64,000 bases of DNA from CAZIRF01 sp964541755 (GCA_964541755.1 CAZIRF010000003.1:62001-126000); one strand, 5' to 3'. Positions 42,849 through 51,884 are shown, counted from the first letter of the stretch. Notes: a model not told the origin generated them from the letters alone. Translations and numbers: made by a program.

Positions 42849-44089
42849 TCAGTATCCTTTTGCCTCGAGATTGTCCAGCACCGTATCGAAGACCGGTGAA
42901 AAAACACCCGGCTCGTTGCGCTTTACGTGCTCGCCAGTGTCCCAGAGGAGGGGCACCATCCCGCGCTTGAGGCTCGCCTCCATAACGGCCTCCAGCCAGC
43001 GTATTTTCGCCTCGTCTTTTTCTCCGACACAACCCCGAATTCCCCGATAATGGCGGGCATCCCCGTGTCTTCGCAGAAGAGCTGCATCTTGTCGAAGAGG
43101 CCGTCGAGCTGGAGGTAATCCACCTTGTGCCCCCAGTCCCACATGGCCACACCCCAGCTTTCGTCCTTGTTCATGCCGCAGAATTGCCAGGGGGTATAGT
43201 AGTGGACGGATATCATCAGTTTGTTTTCGAGGCGGTCTTCGGGCAGGACGTAGGCGAAGCTCGTCGTCTTTTCGATGTCGGTGTGGTAGCCGGTGATGAG
43301 CAAGACGCGTGTGGCGTTGTTGCCGCCGGTGTCGCGTACGGTGTCGATAAAGAGCTGATTGACCCGGGCCAGGGTGCGGTAGGCATCCTCCATGTCGCCC
43401 TCGTTCGAGAAATTGGTCTCCTCGTTGAGCCCTTCAAAGACGAGGAGTTCATTCTTGTAATTGAAGCGACCGGCAATTTGCTTCCAGTAGCGCTCGAATT
43501 TTTCGGCGGCCACCGGCGAGAAGGTTGCGTAGACATCCGGGCCGAACTTGTCCTTCCAGCTGGAGTCTATCCATCCGCCGTCCCAGTGGATGTTGAGGAC
43601 GCAGTACATCCCCGCCCCGGTTATCCAGTTGACGACCTCTTCAACGCGGGCCATTTTATCTTCCTGAACGATGCCGTCCACCGCGTAGGTATCCCAGGCG
43701 ACCGGCAGGCGAACGGTCTTGACCCCGCGCGCCGCGAGCCCGTCAACAAGGGCCTTGGTGATAACCGGCTGGCCCCAACCGGTTTCCCAGCGGGAGGTGT
43801 TCTCGAGGGTGTTTCCCAGGTTCACGCCCCAGCCCATTTCCGCGGCCACGGTCTTTGCGTCGAGATCGCGCATGGCTTCCACTTCGCGTGCGGGAATGGC
43901 CGGGAGTTCTGCGGGTGCGGCGGGCGCCTCTGCTGCGGTATTCGCCGCACCCTCTTTGTTCATGTCTGTTTGGGCGGTAGTAGCACAAGAGAAGAAGAAT
44001 AAGGCTGATATTGCCAGAATGCCGGCGCGTTTTACGGCGGAAACAAGCGATCCCGTCTTGCCGGCCGGGTTTGATGAATGCAGGTACAC
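42849..44089 (-). pseudogene. GH5 cellulase-type lipoprotein with a frameshift
   Basis: The reading frame from GTG 44089 (AAGGAG six bases upstream) gives a lipoprotein signal (ILAISALFFFSC). The GH5 barrel follows, with GWGVNLGNTLENT near 83, acid/base Glu in FEGLNEETN near 238 and nucleophile Glu in AIIGEFGV near 350. At the run of five A (43017-43021, minus strand) the frame breaks. Downstream of it the shifted frame continues the family sequence (RWLEAVMEASLKRGMVPLLWD...) to TGA 42849-42851. One extra A would restore the gene. This may be a true mutation or a homopolymer sequencing error. The motif NEE in place of NEP is unusual. Confidence 0.7.
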
Positions 44090-44225
44090 TGTGAGCTCCT
44101 TCTGGGGGTATGCCACAGTGTAGCCGGGCTGTCTCCAGTACGCAGCCGGTACAAAGCGGATTATTATGGGGGAAAAAGTGTTGGCGCTTACCCCCGTGGC
44201 AGTTTGTACGGGCTGGGCCCGCGCG

Positions 44226-45650
44226 TTACTTCCCCACACAGAAGGAGCCGAAGAGGCTGTCCAGGATGTCTTCGGTGGTGATTTCGCCGGTGATGGCCCC
44301 AAGGGCGTCGGCGGCTTCGCGCAGACGGGGGGCTACGAGGTCGAGCGGCAGGCCCTTGTCGCTGCGCTCGAGGGTTTCTTCGAGGGCTGCTTTGGCCTGG
44401 GCGAGAAGGTCTTTTTGGCGTTCACTCGCGACGCCGGGGCTTCGGCTTTCGGCCGTGGCAGCCCCTTGGCCGCCCTCGAGCCGCTCGCCCTCGAGTCGCT
44501 CGCCCTCGAGCCGCTCGCGGACGGCAGCGAGGAGCTCCCCGATACCCATGCCGCTCTTGGCACTTACGGCAAGGTAGCCCGCCGGCGGGGGCGGGGCGAT
44601 ATCCGCCTTGGTCCATAGCCGGATATCGGGGGCCTTCCCCAAGTTGTCGATGGCGCGGGTGGAACTATCAGCATGAATGCCCGAACCGTCCTCGAGCCAC
44701 AGAACGAGGTCGGCCTCTTCAAGGCGCTCCCGCGTGCGTTCGATGCCTGCCTTCTCAATATTGCCGGCGTTGTCGCGCAGACCGGCGGTGTCGAGGATGC
44801 GCAGGGGGATGCCGTCGACGACGAGGCGGGCTTCGAGCCAGTCGCGGGTGGTTCCCGCTTCCTCGGATATGAGGGCGCGCTCCTCGCGAAGGAGGCGGTT
44901 GAAAAGGCTGGATTTGCCGGCATTGGGGGCGCCGGCCAGGGCGACGGTTGCGCCGTCTATCCAGAGGCGCTCGCGTTTCCAGGAGTCGAGGAGCGCCGCG
45001 ATGCGCGGGATGGCGCCCTCCACGAGGTCGCGGCGGGGGAGGCGGCCTTGGGTTTCGTCGTCATCGGGGTCAAGACTGATATCCTCCTCGCTGTAGTCGA
45101 GGTAGAGTTCACAGGCGGCGAGGGCGATGAGCAGATCGTCGCGGAGCTCTTCGATGCTGCGGCGCAGTTCACCGTCAAGGCGGCGCAGCGCATGGCTGCG
45201 GGCGGTATCGCTCGAGGAGGCGACGAGGTCCATGATGGCCTCGGCCTGGGTAAGGTCGAGTTTGCCGTTGGAGAAGGCGCGAAAACTGAACTCGCCCGGC
45301 AGGGCCTGGCGTATGCCTGCCTTCGTCAAGACCGCGAGGATGCGCCGTGCGATGTGGCTGCCCCCATGGCAGGATATTTCGACAGAATCTTCGCCAGTAA
45401 AGGAACGCGGAGCGCGAAAGACGCTCAGGAGGACCTCGTCGAGGACCCCGCCCTCGCCGTCGTGCAGCTTCCCAAAGAGGATGCGCTGGCCCTCGCAGTC
45501 GAGGAGGGCGTTGGGGCGCGAGAAGAGTTTTGCGAGCTGCTCGATGCAGCCCGCGCCGCTTGTGCGAATGACGGCGATGGCCGCCAGGCCGGGGGCTGTA
45601 GCGAGGGCGGCGATGGGGTCGTTGTCGCCATAGCCCTGCTGGCCGCTCAT
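44226..45650 (-). CDS. mnmE: tRNA modification GTPase MnmE
   Basis: The 474-residue protein starts DPIAALATAPGLAAIAVIRTSG and has the folate-binding N-domain with EISCHGGSHIARRIL near 90. The G domain has GAPNAGKSSLFNRLL near 235 and DTAGLRD near 280. The chain ends with CVGK, the active-site Cys motif. It works with MnmG on U34 of tRNAs. ATG 45650 overlaps the DUF805 stop (ATGA). Near residue 390 it carries a three-fold RLEGE repeat from a 15-bp tandem duplication, in the helical domain after the G domain. Confidence 0.96.
   Translation of the reverse strand: MSGQQGYGDNDPIAALATAPGLAAIAVIRTSGAGCIEQLAKLFSRPNALLDCEGQRILFGKLHDGEGGVLDEVLLSVFRAPRSFTGEDSVEISCHGGSHIARRILAVLTKAGIRQALPGEFSFRAFSNGKLDLTQAEAIMDLVASSSDTARSHALRRLDGELRRSIEELRDDLLIALAACELYLDYSEEDISLDPDDDETQGRLPRRDLVEGAIPRIAALLDSWKRERLWIDGATVALAGAPNAGKSSLFNRLLREERALISEEAGTTRDWLEARLVVDGIPLRILDTAGLRDNAGNIEKAGIERTRERLEEADLVLWLEDGSGIHADSSTRAIDNLGKAPDIRLWTKADIAPPPPAGYLAVSAKSGMGIGELLAAVRERLEGERLEGERLEGGQGAATAESRSPGVASERQKDLLAQAKAALEETLERSDKGLPLDLVAPRLREAADALGAITGEITTEDILDSLFGSFCVGK
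44471..44515 (+). repeat. 15-bp tandem repeat inside mnmE
   Basis: Three head-to-tail copies of CGCCCTCGAGCCGCT start at 44471, 44486 and 44501; the middle copy has one change (T for C). Read on the minus strand they encode ERLEG three times. The 15-bp unit keeps the frame. Confidence 0.9.
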
Positions 45651-46096
45651 GGGGTTATGGGGTCTTCTTGAGAGGGCTCGCTTACGAGCGTTGGGGCCGT
45701 AAGGGGATTGGGGCCCCACTGGTTTGCATCGGGATACCCTGCGCGGAGCGTGAGAATGAGAAACCAGATATCTCCGATAAGGGGCACACAGCGAATGAAG
45801 TACCAGTAGCCGGTTCGGTCTATATCGTGGAGTCGTCGTATGGTAACAGCCATAAAGGGGATAATACTGGCGACAAGGACCAGGAGGGAGAGGAGCCCGA
45901 GGGCGTTGAATAGGGGAAGGAGCGAAACAGGAGAGGGTATTCTTGTAACAAGACTGGTAATGAAAAACGGTATGCGGGTCAAGATCACGAGAATGGAGAC
46001 GATGGCGTAAAATAAAAGAAAGAGCCAGTACTCGCGACGGGAGGCACGCCCGTCGAAGTCTGTATACTTTTTAAACGTGTTGATGATACTTTTCAT
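45647..46096 (-). CDS. DUF805 family membrane protein
   Basis: The 149-residue protein has the family hallmark FDGRASRREYWLFLLFYAI near residues 13-31 and RRLHDIDRTGYWYF near 88. Four membrane spans are predicted. DUF805 proteins are common small inner-membrane proteins of unknown role. ATG 46096 is chosen over an upstream start because AAAGGGGATT lies just before it and FKKYTDFDGRASRREYW then begins at the normal place. It leads a transcript with mnmE. Confidence 0.88.
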   Translation of the reverse strand: MKSIINTFKKYTDFDGRASRREYWLFLLFYAIVSILVILTRIPFFITSLVTRIPSPVSLLPLFNALGLLSLLVLVASIIPFMAVTIRRLHDIDRTGYWYFIRCVPLIGDIWFLILTLRAGYPDANQWGPNPLTAPTLVSEPSQEDPITP

Positions 46097-46116
46097 TGTA
46101 ATCCCCTTTGTTTGCC

Positions 46117-46145
46117 AGTATATCAATATAATCGATTTTTTTCAA
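46117..46145 (-). promoter_or_regulatory. Promoter of DUF805-mnmE
   Basis: On the minus strand TTGAAA (46145-46140), 17 bp, TATACT (46122-46117), with a leader of about 14 bases that carries the AGGGG site before ATG 46096. The divergent gene on the plus strand may use TTGATG (46163-46168) with TCTACT (46187-46192), 18 bp apart. Confidence 0.6.
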
Positions 46146-46201
46146 TTCTCGGGTGTTTTGTCTTGATGTCCCGGCTCTTTTTGGCATCTACTGTGTGTAC
46201 C

Positions 46202-46969
46202 ATGTCCTATACTGAAGCACCACAACGTCCCTCTCTGTCCACCGCAGCCCGTTTGGCTTTCGCCTTTCGTGCCGGCCTCGCCTCTGCCCGCGAGAATGCC
46301 CTTCCCGGGCTCTTCCTGTGGGTGTTTGCGAGTGCCATTGTCGCCGCTTATTTCTTCCTTGAACCGCTTACCGCAGCCCTCGACGCACTGGGCCGCCTCA
46401 AAGTCCGCGGCGGTTTTCTGTATTCCGCCCTGTCCACGGCCCTCTTCGGGGGCCTCATCCCCTTCCTGTGGCGCCTGGGCTCCCATGCCCGGGCCTCTTC
46501 GCGTGCCCGCGTTGCAGGTACCGCCCTGCCAATTCCCCTCTGGACGGTGCCCGCCTGGCAGGCCGCCCTCTTCCTCGTCTTCTTTTGGGCCTGGAAGGGT
46601 ATCGAAGTCGATCTCCTGTACCGGGCGCAGGCCCTTGTCTTTGGCAACGGGGCGCGCTTTTCGGTCATCGCTCCAAAGGTAATTGTGGACCAATTCGTCT
46701 ACAACCCCCTCTGGGCCGCCTGGACCCAGGTCGTGGCCTACTGGTGGCTTGAAAAGGGCTTCAAGCCCGCACCCGGGGAGGGCCGAACCCTCCTGCGCCA
46801 AATGGGCTCGCGCTCGGTGACCATCCTCATCTCCACCTGGGGCATCTGGATTCCCATGGTGTCAATCATTTACGCCATGCCGGCGAGCCTGCAGATTCCC
46901 CTTTTCAACATCGTCCTGTGTTTTTGGGGCCTCATGCTGGCGAGCCTTTCAAGAGAGAAGCGGGAGTAG
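46202..46969 (+). CDS. Mpv17/PMP22-like membrane protein
   Basis: About 255 residues with four to five membrane spans. The second half follows the Mpv17/PMP22 pattern known mainly from mitochondria and peroxisomes. It has KVIVDQFVYNPLWAAWTQVVAYWWLEKG near 155, a linker, STWGIWIPMVSIIYAMP near 215, and LQIPLFNIVLCFWGLMLASLS at the end. Eukaryotic members form small channels or handle oxidative stress; a bacterial role is unknown. ATG 46202 is preferred because the protein then starts with a polar stretch, and a -10-like TCTACT lies nine bases before it. Earlier in-frame ATGs at 46112 and 46166 exist. Confidence 0.55.
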   Translation: MSYTEAPQRPSLSTAARLAFAFRAGLASARENALPGLFLWVFASAIVAAYFFLEPLTAALDALGRLKVRGGFLYSALSTALFGGLIPFLWRLGSHARASSRARVAGTALPIPLWTVPAWQAALFLVFFWAWKGIEVDLLYRAQALVFGNGARFSVIAPKVIVDQFVYNPLWAAWTQVVAYWWLEKGFKPAPGEGRTLLRQMGSRSVTILISTWGIWIPMVSIIYAMPASLQIPLFNIVLCFWGLMLASLSREKRE

Positions 46970-46989
46970 GCGGGCGGTCCTTCCTTACC

Positions 46990-48453
46990 ATGCACCTATC
47001 GCTCTTCCAGCTCGCGGGGACCGATGACCTCCAGTCGATACCGGTCCTCGAGGCCCGTATTTTGGAGAACGAAGCCCGTGTAAAGGAGTCTCTGGCCCTC
47101 TTGGGCGAGAGCGCCATCGAGCTTATCGGGATGATAACCGAAGATATTGTGGCCTATGCGGAAGAGGTCAATGCCGATAACGGGCGCCTGACCCTTTCCG
47201 GCGAGATTGTCGTGGCGGTATTCTCGCTCATTGCCATTGTCCTGTCGCTCGTCATGGGGCTCTCCGTCACCCGCTCCATCACCCGCCCGCTCCTTGGCGC
47301 GGTGGATACCCTTGCCCAGATTTCGCAGGGCAAGCTCTGCGTGGAAGTGGATGAGGCGAGTTTGGAGAGAACGGACGAGACCGGCCAGATGATGCGTGCC
47401 ATGCTGGATATGGTGCGAACACTCAACGACAGCCTCCTCGCAGTCGCTTCTGCCGAAGAAGCGGTGCGGGCGACCTCCCTTACCCTCAACGAGCGGGTGT
47501 CGCAGACCGTGCACGAGATCGAGCTTATCACGGGTAACATTCGCGAGGCGAACGGCCTGTCTTCCCGCCAATCGGAAGCGGTGGCACAGAGCTCCCGGAC
47601 GGTGGCCGGCATACTCGAGCGGCTCCGGAGTTTGGGCGACCTCATTACCGATCAGTCTGCCTCCGTGACGGAGTCTTCCGCGTCGATTGAAGAGATGACG
47701 GGGAACAACAAGAGCATCGCCGAAAATGTCGAGAAGATGACGCGGGTATTCCAGTCGCTTGAGGCTTCCTCCGGGGCGGGACGGCAGAGCATGGAGGAGA
47801 CGGTCTCCATCATTCGGGAGACGGCCGATCAATCGGACAAGCTGCAGCAAGCGAACGCGGTTATCAACAACATCGCGGCCCAGACAAACCTCCTGGCCAT
47901 GAACGCCGCCATCGAGGCGGCCCATGCCGGCGATTTGGGCCGTGGGTTTGCCGTTGTCGCCGACGAGATTCGCAGTTTGGCCGAAAAATCCGCTCGCCAG
48001 TCGCGGGCCATTTCGCAGGACATCAAGACCATCCGCGCATCGATACAGAAGGTGAGCGAGTCCTCCGGTCTTACCGAACGCGCCTTCGCAGAGATCTACA
48101 GCCTCATCAAGGCCTTGGGCGAGCACGAACAGCACATTCGCCAGGCGACGAGCGAGCAAGTCGAGGGTTCGCAGCACATACTCGAATCCACCACACGCAT
48201 CAACAGCATTACGAGCGAGGTCCGCGATTCGAGCGCGATCATGGTCGAGTCGAGCACCTCGGTTGCGGAGGACCTTGGCACACTCAATAGCGCGACAGAG
48301 GCCCTGAGCGCCCGGGTGGGCGACATCTCCTCGCACACCGATTCAATAGACCAACTTGTCAATGATCTTGAGCACATCAGCCACGAGTCCACCGGGCTCG
48401 CGGCGGTGTTGCGCGACAAATTGTCCCGTTTTACTTATAGGAGGAACGAATGA
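46990..48453 (+). CDS. Methyl-accepting chemotaxis protein lacking an N-terminal sensor
   Basis: From ATG 46990 about 487 residues are encoded. They begin with ~75 residues of helical, ligand-domain-like sequence, then the second membrane span (EIVVAVFSLIAIVLSLVMGLSV), a HAMP domain (TRSITRPLLGAVDTLAQISQG), and a signalling domain with the hairpin tip NNIAAQTNLLAMNAAIEAAHAGDLGRGFAVVADEIRSLAEK. The first membrane span and most of the periplasmic sensor are missing, so the gene looks 5'-truncated. No ribosome site precedes the ATG. It overlaps the esterase gene by ATGA. Confidence 0.8.
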   Translation: MHLSLFQLAGTDDLQSIPVLEARILENEARVKESLALLGESAIELIGMITEDIVAYAEEVNADNGRLTLSGEIVVAVFSLIAIVLSLVMGLSVTRSITRPLLGAVDTLAQISQGKLCVEVDEASLERTDETGQMMRAMLDMVRTLNDSLLAVASAEEAVRATSLTLNERVSQTVHEIELITGNIREANGLSSRQSEAVAQSSRTVAGILERLRSLGDLITDQSASVTESSASIEEMTGNNKSIAENVEKMTRVFQSLEASSGAGRQSMEETVSIIRETADQSDKLQQANAVINNIAAQTNLLAMNAAIEAAHAGDLGRGFAVVADEIRSLAEKSARQSRAISQDIKTIRASIQKVSESSGLTERAFAEIYSLIKALGEHEQHIRQATSEQVEGSQHILESTTRINSITSEVRDSSAIMVESSTSVAEDLGTLNSATEALSARVGDISSHTDSIDQLVNDLEHISHESTGLAAVLRDKLSRFTYRRNE

Positions 48454-49277
48454 AGAGAAGAATGAACAAACTGATACTGACGGCGGCGCTCGCTACCCTG
48501 CTTGTTTCGGGGGGCCTCTTCGCGGATGAACCTGTTTTTGATCCCAACTTCCATATATACCTGCTCATCGGGCAGTCTAATATGGAAGGGGCCCCGCGCG
48601 CAGAGGCCGCCGATCTTGTGGAAGACCCCCGTATCAAGGTGCTCGCGTACCAAAATAATGTGCGTCTGGGCAGGAAGTATAACGAGTGGGCCGTGGCGAA
48701 GCCGCCCCTCCACAGCCATTACCAGGGCGTGGGTCCTGGCGACTATTTTGCCAAAACCCTTATCAAGAAGATGCCGGCCAATGTTACTATCGGGCTCGTG
48801 CCCTTGGGAATAAATGGGGTCGATATCGACTTCTTCCTCAAGGGCGTCGTTTCGACCCGCCGTGCCGAGTTCAAGATTCCCCCGGACAACGCATGGGACG
48901 GCGCCTATGACTGGGTTATTTCGCGTGCCAAAGAGGCGCAGAAATACGGTGTTATCAAGGGTATTCTCTTCCATCAGGGCGAGTCGGACAGCGGCAAGCG
49001 CAACTGGCAGGCGAAGGTCAAGAAGATGGTCGAGGCCCTGCGCGCCGATTTGAATATCCCCGATGCCCCCATCATTATTGGCGAAATGATGCACGGCGGT
49101 GGCGCAGAGTCCCACAATCTCATTGTTGCCAATACGGTCAAATCAACCCCCAACGCCTGGCTGGTTACGACCGAAGGTTTGGCGGGACAAGACCGCTGGC
49201 ACTTCAATCTCGAAGCCCAGCGCGAGCTTGGCCGCCGCTATGCCCTCAAGATGATGGAGGCCCTGGGCATTGAGTAA
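48450..49277 (+). CDS. Exported carbohydrate esterase (CE6/SASA type)
   Basis: The 275-residue enzyme has a signal peptide (LILTAALATLLVSGGLFA, cleavage before DEPVF). It is an SGNH hydrolase of the SASA/CE6 type: the catalytic Ser is in IGQSNMEG (Ser43), then VPLGINGVDIDFF, FHQGESD near 175, and the catalytic Asp/His pair in DRWHFN near 248. Such enzymes remove acetyl groups from xylan or sialic acids. GGAGGAACGA precedes the ATG, which lies inside the stop of the chemotaxis gene. Confidence 0.85.
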   Translation: MKRRMNKLILTAALATLLVSGGLFADEPVFDPNFHIYLLIGQSNMEGAPRAEAADLVEDPRIKVLAYQNNVRLGRKYNEWAVAKPPLHSHYQGVGPGDYFAKTLIKKMPANVTIGLVPLGINGVDIDFFLKGVVSTRRAEFKIPPDNAWDGAYDWVISRAKEAQKYGVIKGILFHQGESDSGKRNWQAKVKKMVEALRADLNIPDAPIIIGEMMHGGGAESHNLIVANTVKSTPNAWLVTTEGLAGQDRWHFNLEAQRELGRRYALKMMEALGIE

Positions 49278-49286
49278 GTGCTGTCT

Positions 49287-49772
49287 TTACTCCGGGCAGT
49301 TGCAGGAGCCGCTTGCCGGCTTCCAGTCTGCACCCTTTTGGGTTTGGTACGCAGCGTAGCCCGGGGTAAAGTCCGCGATATTCGTGAAGCCCATGACGAC
49401 CAGTTTTTCAAAGGCGCGGGCGCTCCTGTTGCCGGAATAGCAGATAAGGACCAGCTGTCTGTTTTTGCTATGCGGTTCGATCCAGCGGTCCAGGACCGGG
49501 TCCTCGCCCTCGTTCGAAATGTTCAGGAAGCCGGCTATATGGCTCTCCTCGAAGTCTTTCCGGTCCCGCAGGTCGATAAGGAGCGGGGCCTTTTCGGCCT
49601 CCCGGACAAGGGCGTCGAGTTCTTCTGCGCTCTGAATGCTGCGGTACCGGCTCGCCGGGGGGAGCTCGACAGACGCCCGGCCCTGTTGGAAAGCAAGTGC
49701 CGCAGCGATGGAGGCGCTCCCGATACCGGCGGCAGCGGCCAGCAGAGCTATCAGCAGGATGTGTCTCTTCAT
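49287..49772 (-). CDS. Exported rhodanese-domain protein
   Basis: The 161-residue protein starts at ATG 49772 with a signal peptide or anchor (ILLIALLAAAAGIGSASIAAALAF). A single rhodanese domain follows, with LLIDLRDRKDFEESHIAGFLNI near 75, the active Cys loop LICYSGNRSARA near 116, and a GYAAYQTQKG end. The last residues SGSCNCPE hold two more Cys. It would bind or transfer sulfane sulfur in the periplasm. AAAGGTG precedes the start. It lies 20 bp behind the kinase gene on the same strand. Confidence 0.85.
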   Translation of the reverse strand: MKRHILLIALLAAAAGIGSASIAAALAFQQGRASVELPPASRYRSIQSAEELDALVREAEKAPLLIDLRDRKDFEESHIAGFLNISNEGEDPVLDRWIEPHSKNRQLVLICYSGNRSARAFEKLVVMGFTNIADFTPGYAAYQTQKGADWKPASGSCNCPE

Positions 49773-49792
49773 TGGTTGCACCTTTAACTTGT

Positions 49793-50758
49793 CTAGCGTA
49801 ATGACCCCGGGCGCAAGGTAAGAGCGTTTTGGCGGGCGCACTCGATGCCCTTTTCGAGGCAGGCTGCGAGGGAGCCCCCACGCGTCCAGGTAAAAATAAA
49901 GCCTGCATCGAAGGCATCGCCGGAGCCTATCTCGTTGCTTGCGTCCAGTCCTTCGACATCGCACTGTACCGGAATACCTGCCGCTGCGGCCAAGACTGCT
50001 TTGGGCCCACGGGTTACCACCATGGTTATGTGGTAGAGGCTACTCTCGCGGGAGAGTGCCGCGACAAGGGCCTGTTCACTCTGGTCGTCGCAGGCGAAGC
50101 TCTCGCGAAACTCGTCTTCGTTTATCTTGACGATGTCCGGGGCGGCCAGGGCGAGGGTTGTAAGGAGGTCTTCGCCCCGGTAGTCGACAAGAACCGGTAC
50201 CCCGTGTTTACGGGCGAGGGCCACTATGGCGGGGTAGAGGGTTACGGGCCAGCCTGCCGGGCGGCTGCCGGCAATGACGAGGGCAGCCGGCCGACCCTCG
50301 TCGCGCGAGAGCTCCTGTTCAAGGTAGCTGGACATGCGCTGTGCTGCAGCTTCCAGCGAAGAGGTGTGTGGGGCCGGTTCGTCCACAACCAGTTCGGTCA
50401 TCCGGGGCGGTCGTTTTGCATCGGCCTTGAAATCCTGCTCTTCTCCAAAGAGGGCCCGGTCGTCCAGCAGGGTCCAACACCAACGGGTCGCACCGGGAAT
50501 CTCCACTGCGTGGAGGGGGACGCTGTCGGCCTCAAGCAAGGCACGGAAACGCATTTCGTTGTCGCGGCCCAGGGGGCACACGAGCCGGGCCGAACCGGCT
50601 TCGAGCTGGGTAAGGACGCGGGCGACATTCGTACACTTGCCCGATGCGTCTTCGCGGCTGGACCGCGCACGGTTTACCCGGCCGGGAACAAAGGCGTCAA
50701 AGCTGATAGTCTTCTGGAGCCCCGGGCTCAAGCCCAGGACGAGTATTGGTCCCTGCAT
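49793..50758 (-). CDS. PfkB family sugar kinase (1-phosphofructokinase-like)
   Basis: The 321-residue kinase opens ILVLGLSPGLQKTISFD and has the PfkB N-terminal region with GKCTNVARVLTQL near 40. The C-terminal ATP/anion-hole signature is EIGSGDAFDAGF near 275, with Ser in place of Ala of the usual GAGD. The closest types phosphorylate fructose-1-phosphate or tagatose-6-phosphate; the substrate cannot be fixed. No PTS genes are near. The start is set by a promoter six bases before the ATG. Confidence 0.82.
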   Translation of the reverse strand: MQGPILVLGLSPGLQKTISFDAFVPGRVNRARSSREDASGKCTNVARVLTQLEAGSARLVCPLGRDNEMRFRALLEADSVPLHAVEIPGATRWCWTLLDDRALFGEEQDFKADAKRPPRMTELVVDEPAPHTSSLEAAAQRMSSYLEQELSRDEGRPAALVIAGSRPAGWPVTLYPAIVALARKHGVPVLVDYRGEDLLTTLALAAPDIVKINEDEFRESFACDDQSEQALVAALSRESSLYHITMVVTRGPKAVLAAAAGIPVQCDVEGLDASNEIGSGDAFDAGFIFTWTRGGSLAACLEKGIECARQNALTLRPGSLR

Positions 50759-50764
50759 ATGACC

Positions 50765-50794
50765 ATCTTAGCACTAATCACGGCATGATTCCAA
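50765..50794 (-). promoter_or_regulatory. Promoter of the PfkB kinase gene (leaderless type)
   Basis: On the minus strand TTGGAA (50794-50789), 18 bp, TAAGAT (50770-50765), then exactly six bases to ATG 50758, with no ribosome-binding sequence. Confidence 0.5.
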
Positions 50795-50839
50795 TCACGA
50801 TTCATACCCGAAAACTACATGGCCCGCCCGCCCGCTCCC

Positions 50840-50869
50840 TTGCCCAAAAGCGGGTATCTTGGGTACAAT
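50840..50869 (+). promoter_or_regulatory. Promoter of nfnA-nfnB
   Basis: TTGCCC (50840-50845), 18 bp, TACAAT (50864-50869). The leader would be ~130 bases and contains several GC-rich stems; AGAGG lies just before ATG 51009. No other gene is seen in 50759-51008. Confidence 0.5.
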
Positions 50870-51008
50870 CCGTGACACACGCGCGCGTTTTGTCATTGAT
50901 CAGGAGCCGTACCAAAGGGGGCCTGTTCATTCGATACCGCCCCCGGGCCGGTGTTTTTCCGGGCAGCGCCGCAATACCACGCCGGGATCACTCCCGAGAG
51001 GACAGAGG

Positions 51009-51884
51009 ATGAACAAGATTCTCGAGAAGAAACAGCTTTCCGACGACGTATACGAAATGGTCGTCGAGGCGCCCCTCATTGCCCGCGCCCGCAAGGCCGG
51101 ACAGTTCGTCATCGTACAGATCGACAGCGACTTTGGGGAACGTATTCCCCTTACCATCGCCGATGCCGACGCGGAAAAGGGCACCATGACCATGGTTTTC
51201 CAGGCAGTAGGTGCCAGTACCCACCGCCTCGCGGAAAAACAGGTGGGCGAGTATGTCGAGAACATCCTGGGGCCCTTGGGTAACCCCACCCACATCGAGA
51301 AGGTGGGCACAGTCGTCTGTGTGGGCGGCGGTATCGGCGTTGCGCCCCTGCACCCCATCGCCCAGGCCATGAAGGCCGCCGGCAACAAGGTCATCATTAT
51401 CATGGGGGCGCGCAACAAGGACCTCGTAATCTTCGAGGACCGCATGCGCAAGATTGCCGACGAACTCATCATCTGTACCGATGACGGATCCTACGGCCGC
51501 AAGTGCCTCGTTACCGAGCCGCTCAAGGAGTTCTGCGAGAAGGAGCCCAAGCCCGAACTCGCCGTTGCCATCGGCCCGCCCATCATGATGAAGTTCTGCG
51601 CCCTTACGACCAAGCCCTACGGTGTTCACACCGTGGTCTCCCTCAACACCATCATGATCGACGGAACGGGGATGTGCGGCGGTTGCCGCGTTACCGTGGG
51701 CGGCGAAACCCGCTTTGTCTGCGTCGACGGCCCCGAGTTCGACGGCCACCAGGTCGACTTCGAAAATATGATGAGCCGCCTGCGCTCCTTCAAGGGACGC
51801 GAGGACAAGGACCACCACAAGTGCCACATCGGCCTGAGCATGGAACCACACCCGGCCCCGGCTGCTCCCGGAGGAAAGAAATGA
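51009..51884 (+). CDS. nfnA: NfnA-type FAD/NAD reductase subunit
   Basis: The 291-residue protein of the ferredoxin-NADP reductase family has an FAD-binding barrel (GQFVIVQIDSDFGERIPLTIAD near 37), an NAD-binding VVCVGGGIGVAPLHPIAQAMK near 102, and a [2Fe-2S] site DGTGMCGGCRVTVGGETRFVC near 220. It pairs with the following gene (ATGA overlap) as the small subunit of NADH-dependent ferredoxin:NADP+ oxidoreductase. That cytosolic electron-bifurcating complex links NADPH to NADH and reduced ferredoxin. The start is supported by AGAGG and the overlap pattern. Confidence 0.88.
   Translation: MNKILEKKQLSDDVYEMVVEAPLIARARKAGQFVIVQIDSDFGERIPLTIADADAEKGTMTMVFQAVGASTHRLAEKQVGEYVENILGPLGNPTHIEKVGTVVCVGGGIGVAPLHPIAQAMKAAGNKVIIIMGARNKDLVIFEDRMRKIADELIICTDDGSYGRKCLVTEPLKEFCEKEPKPELAVAIGPPIMMKFCALTTKPYGVHTVVSLNTIMIDGTGMCGGCRVTVGGETRFVCVDGPEFDGHQVDFENMMSRLRSFKGREDKDHHKCHIGLSMEPHPAPAAPGGKK

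Noticed and set aside
43010..43030. Programmed -1 frameshifting in the GH5 gene
   Set aside because: The run is five A followed by G, one short of a full A AAA AAG site, and no stimulatory hairpin or second functional product is evident.
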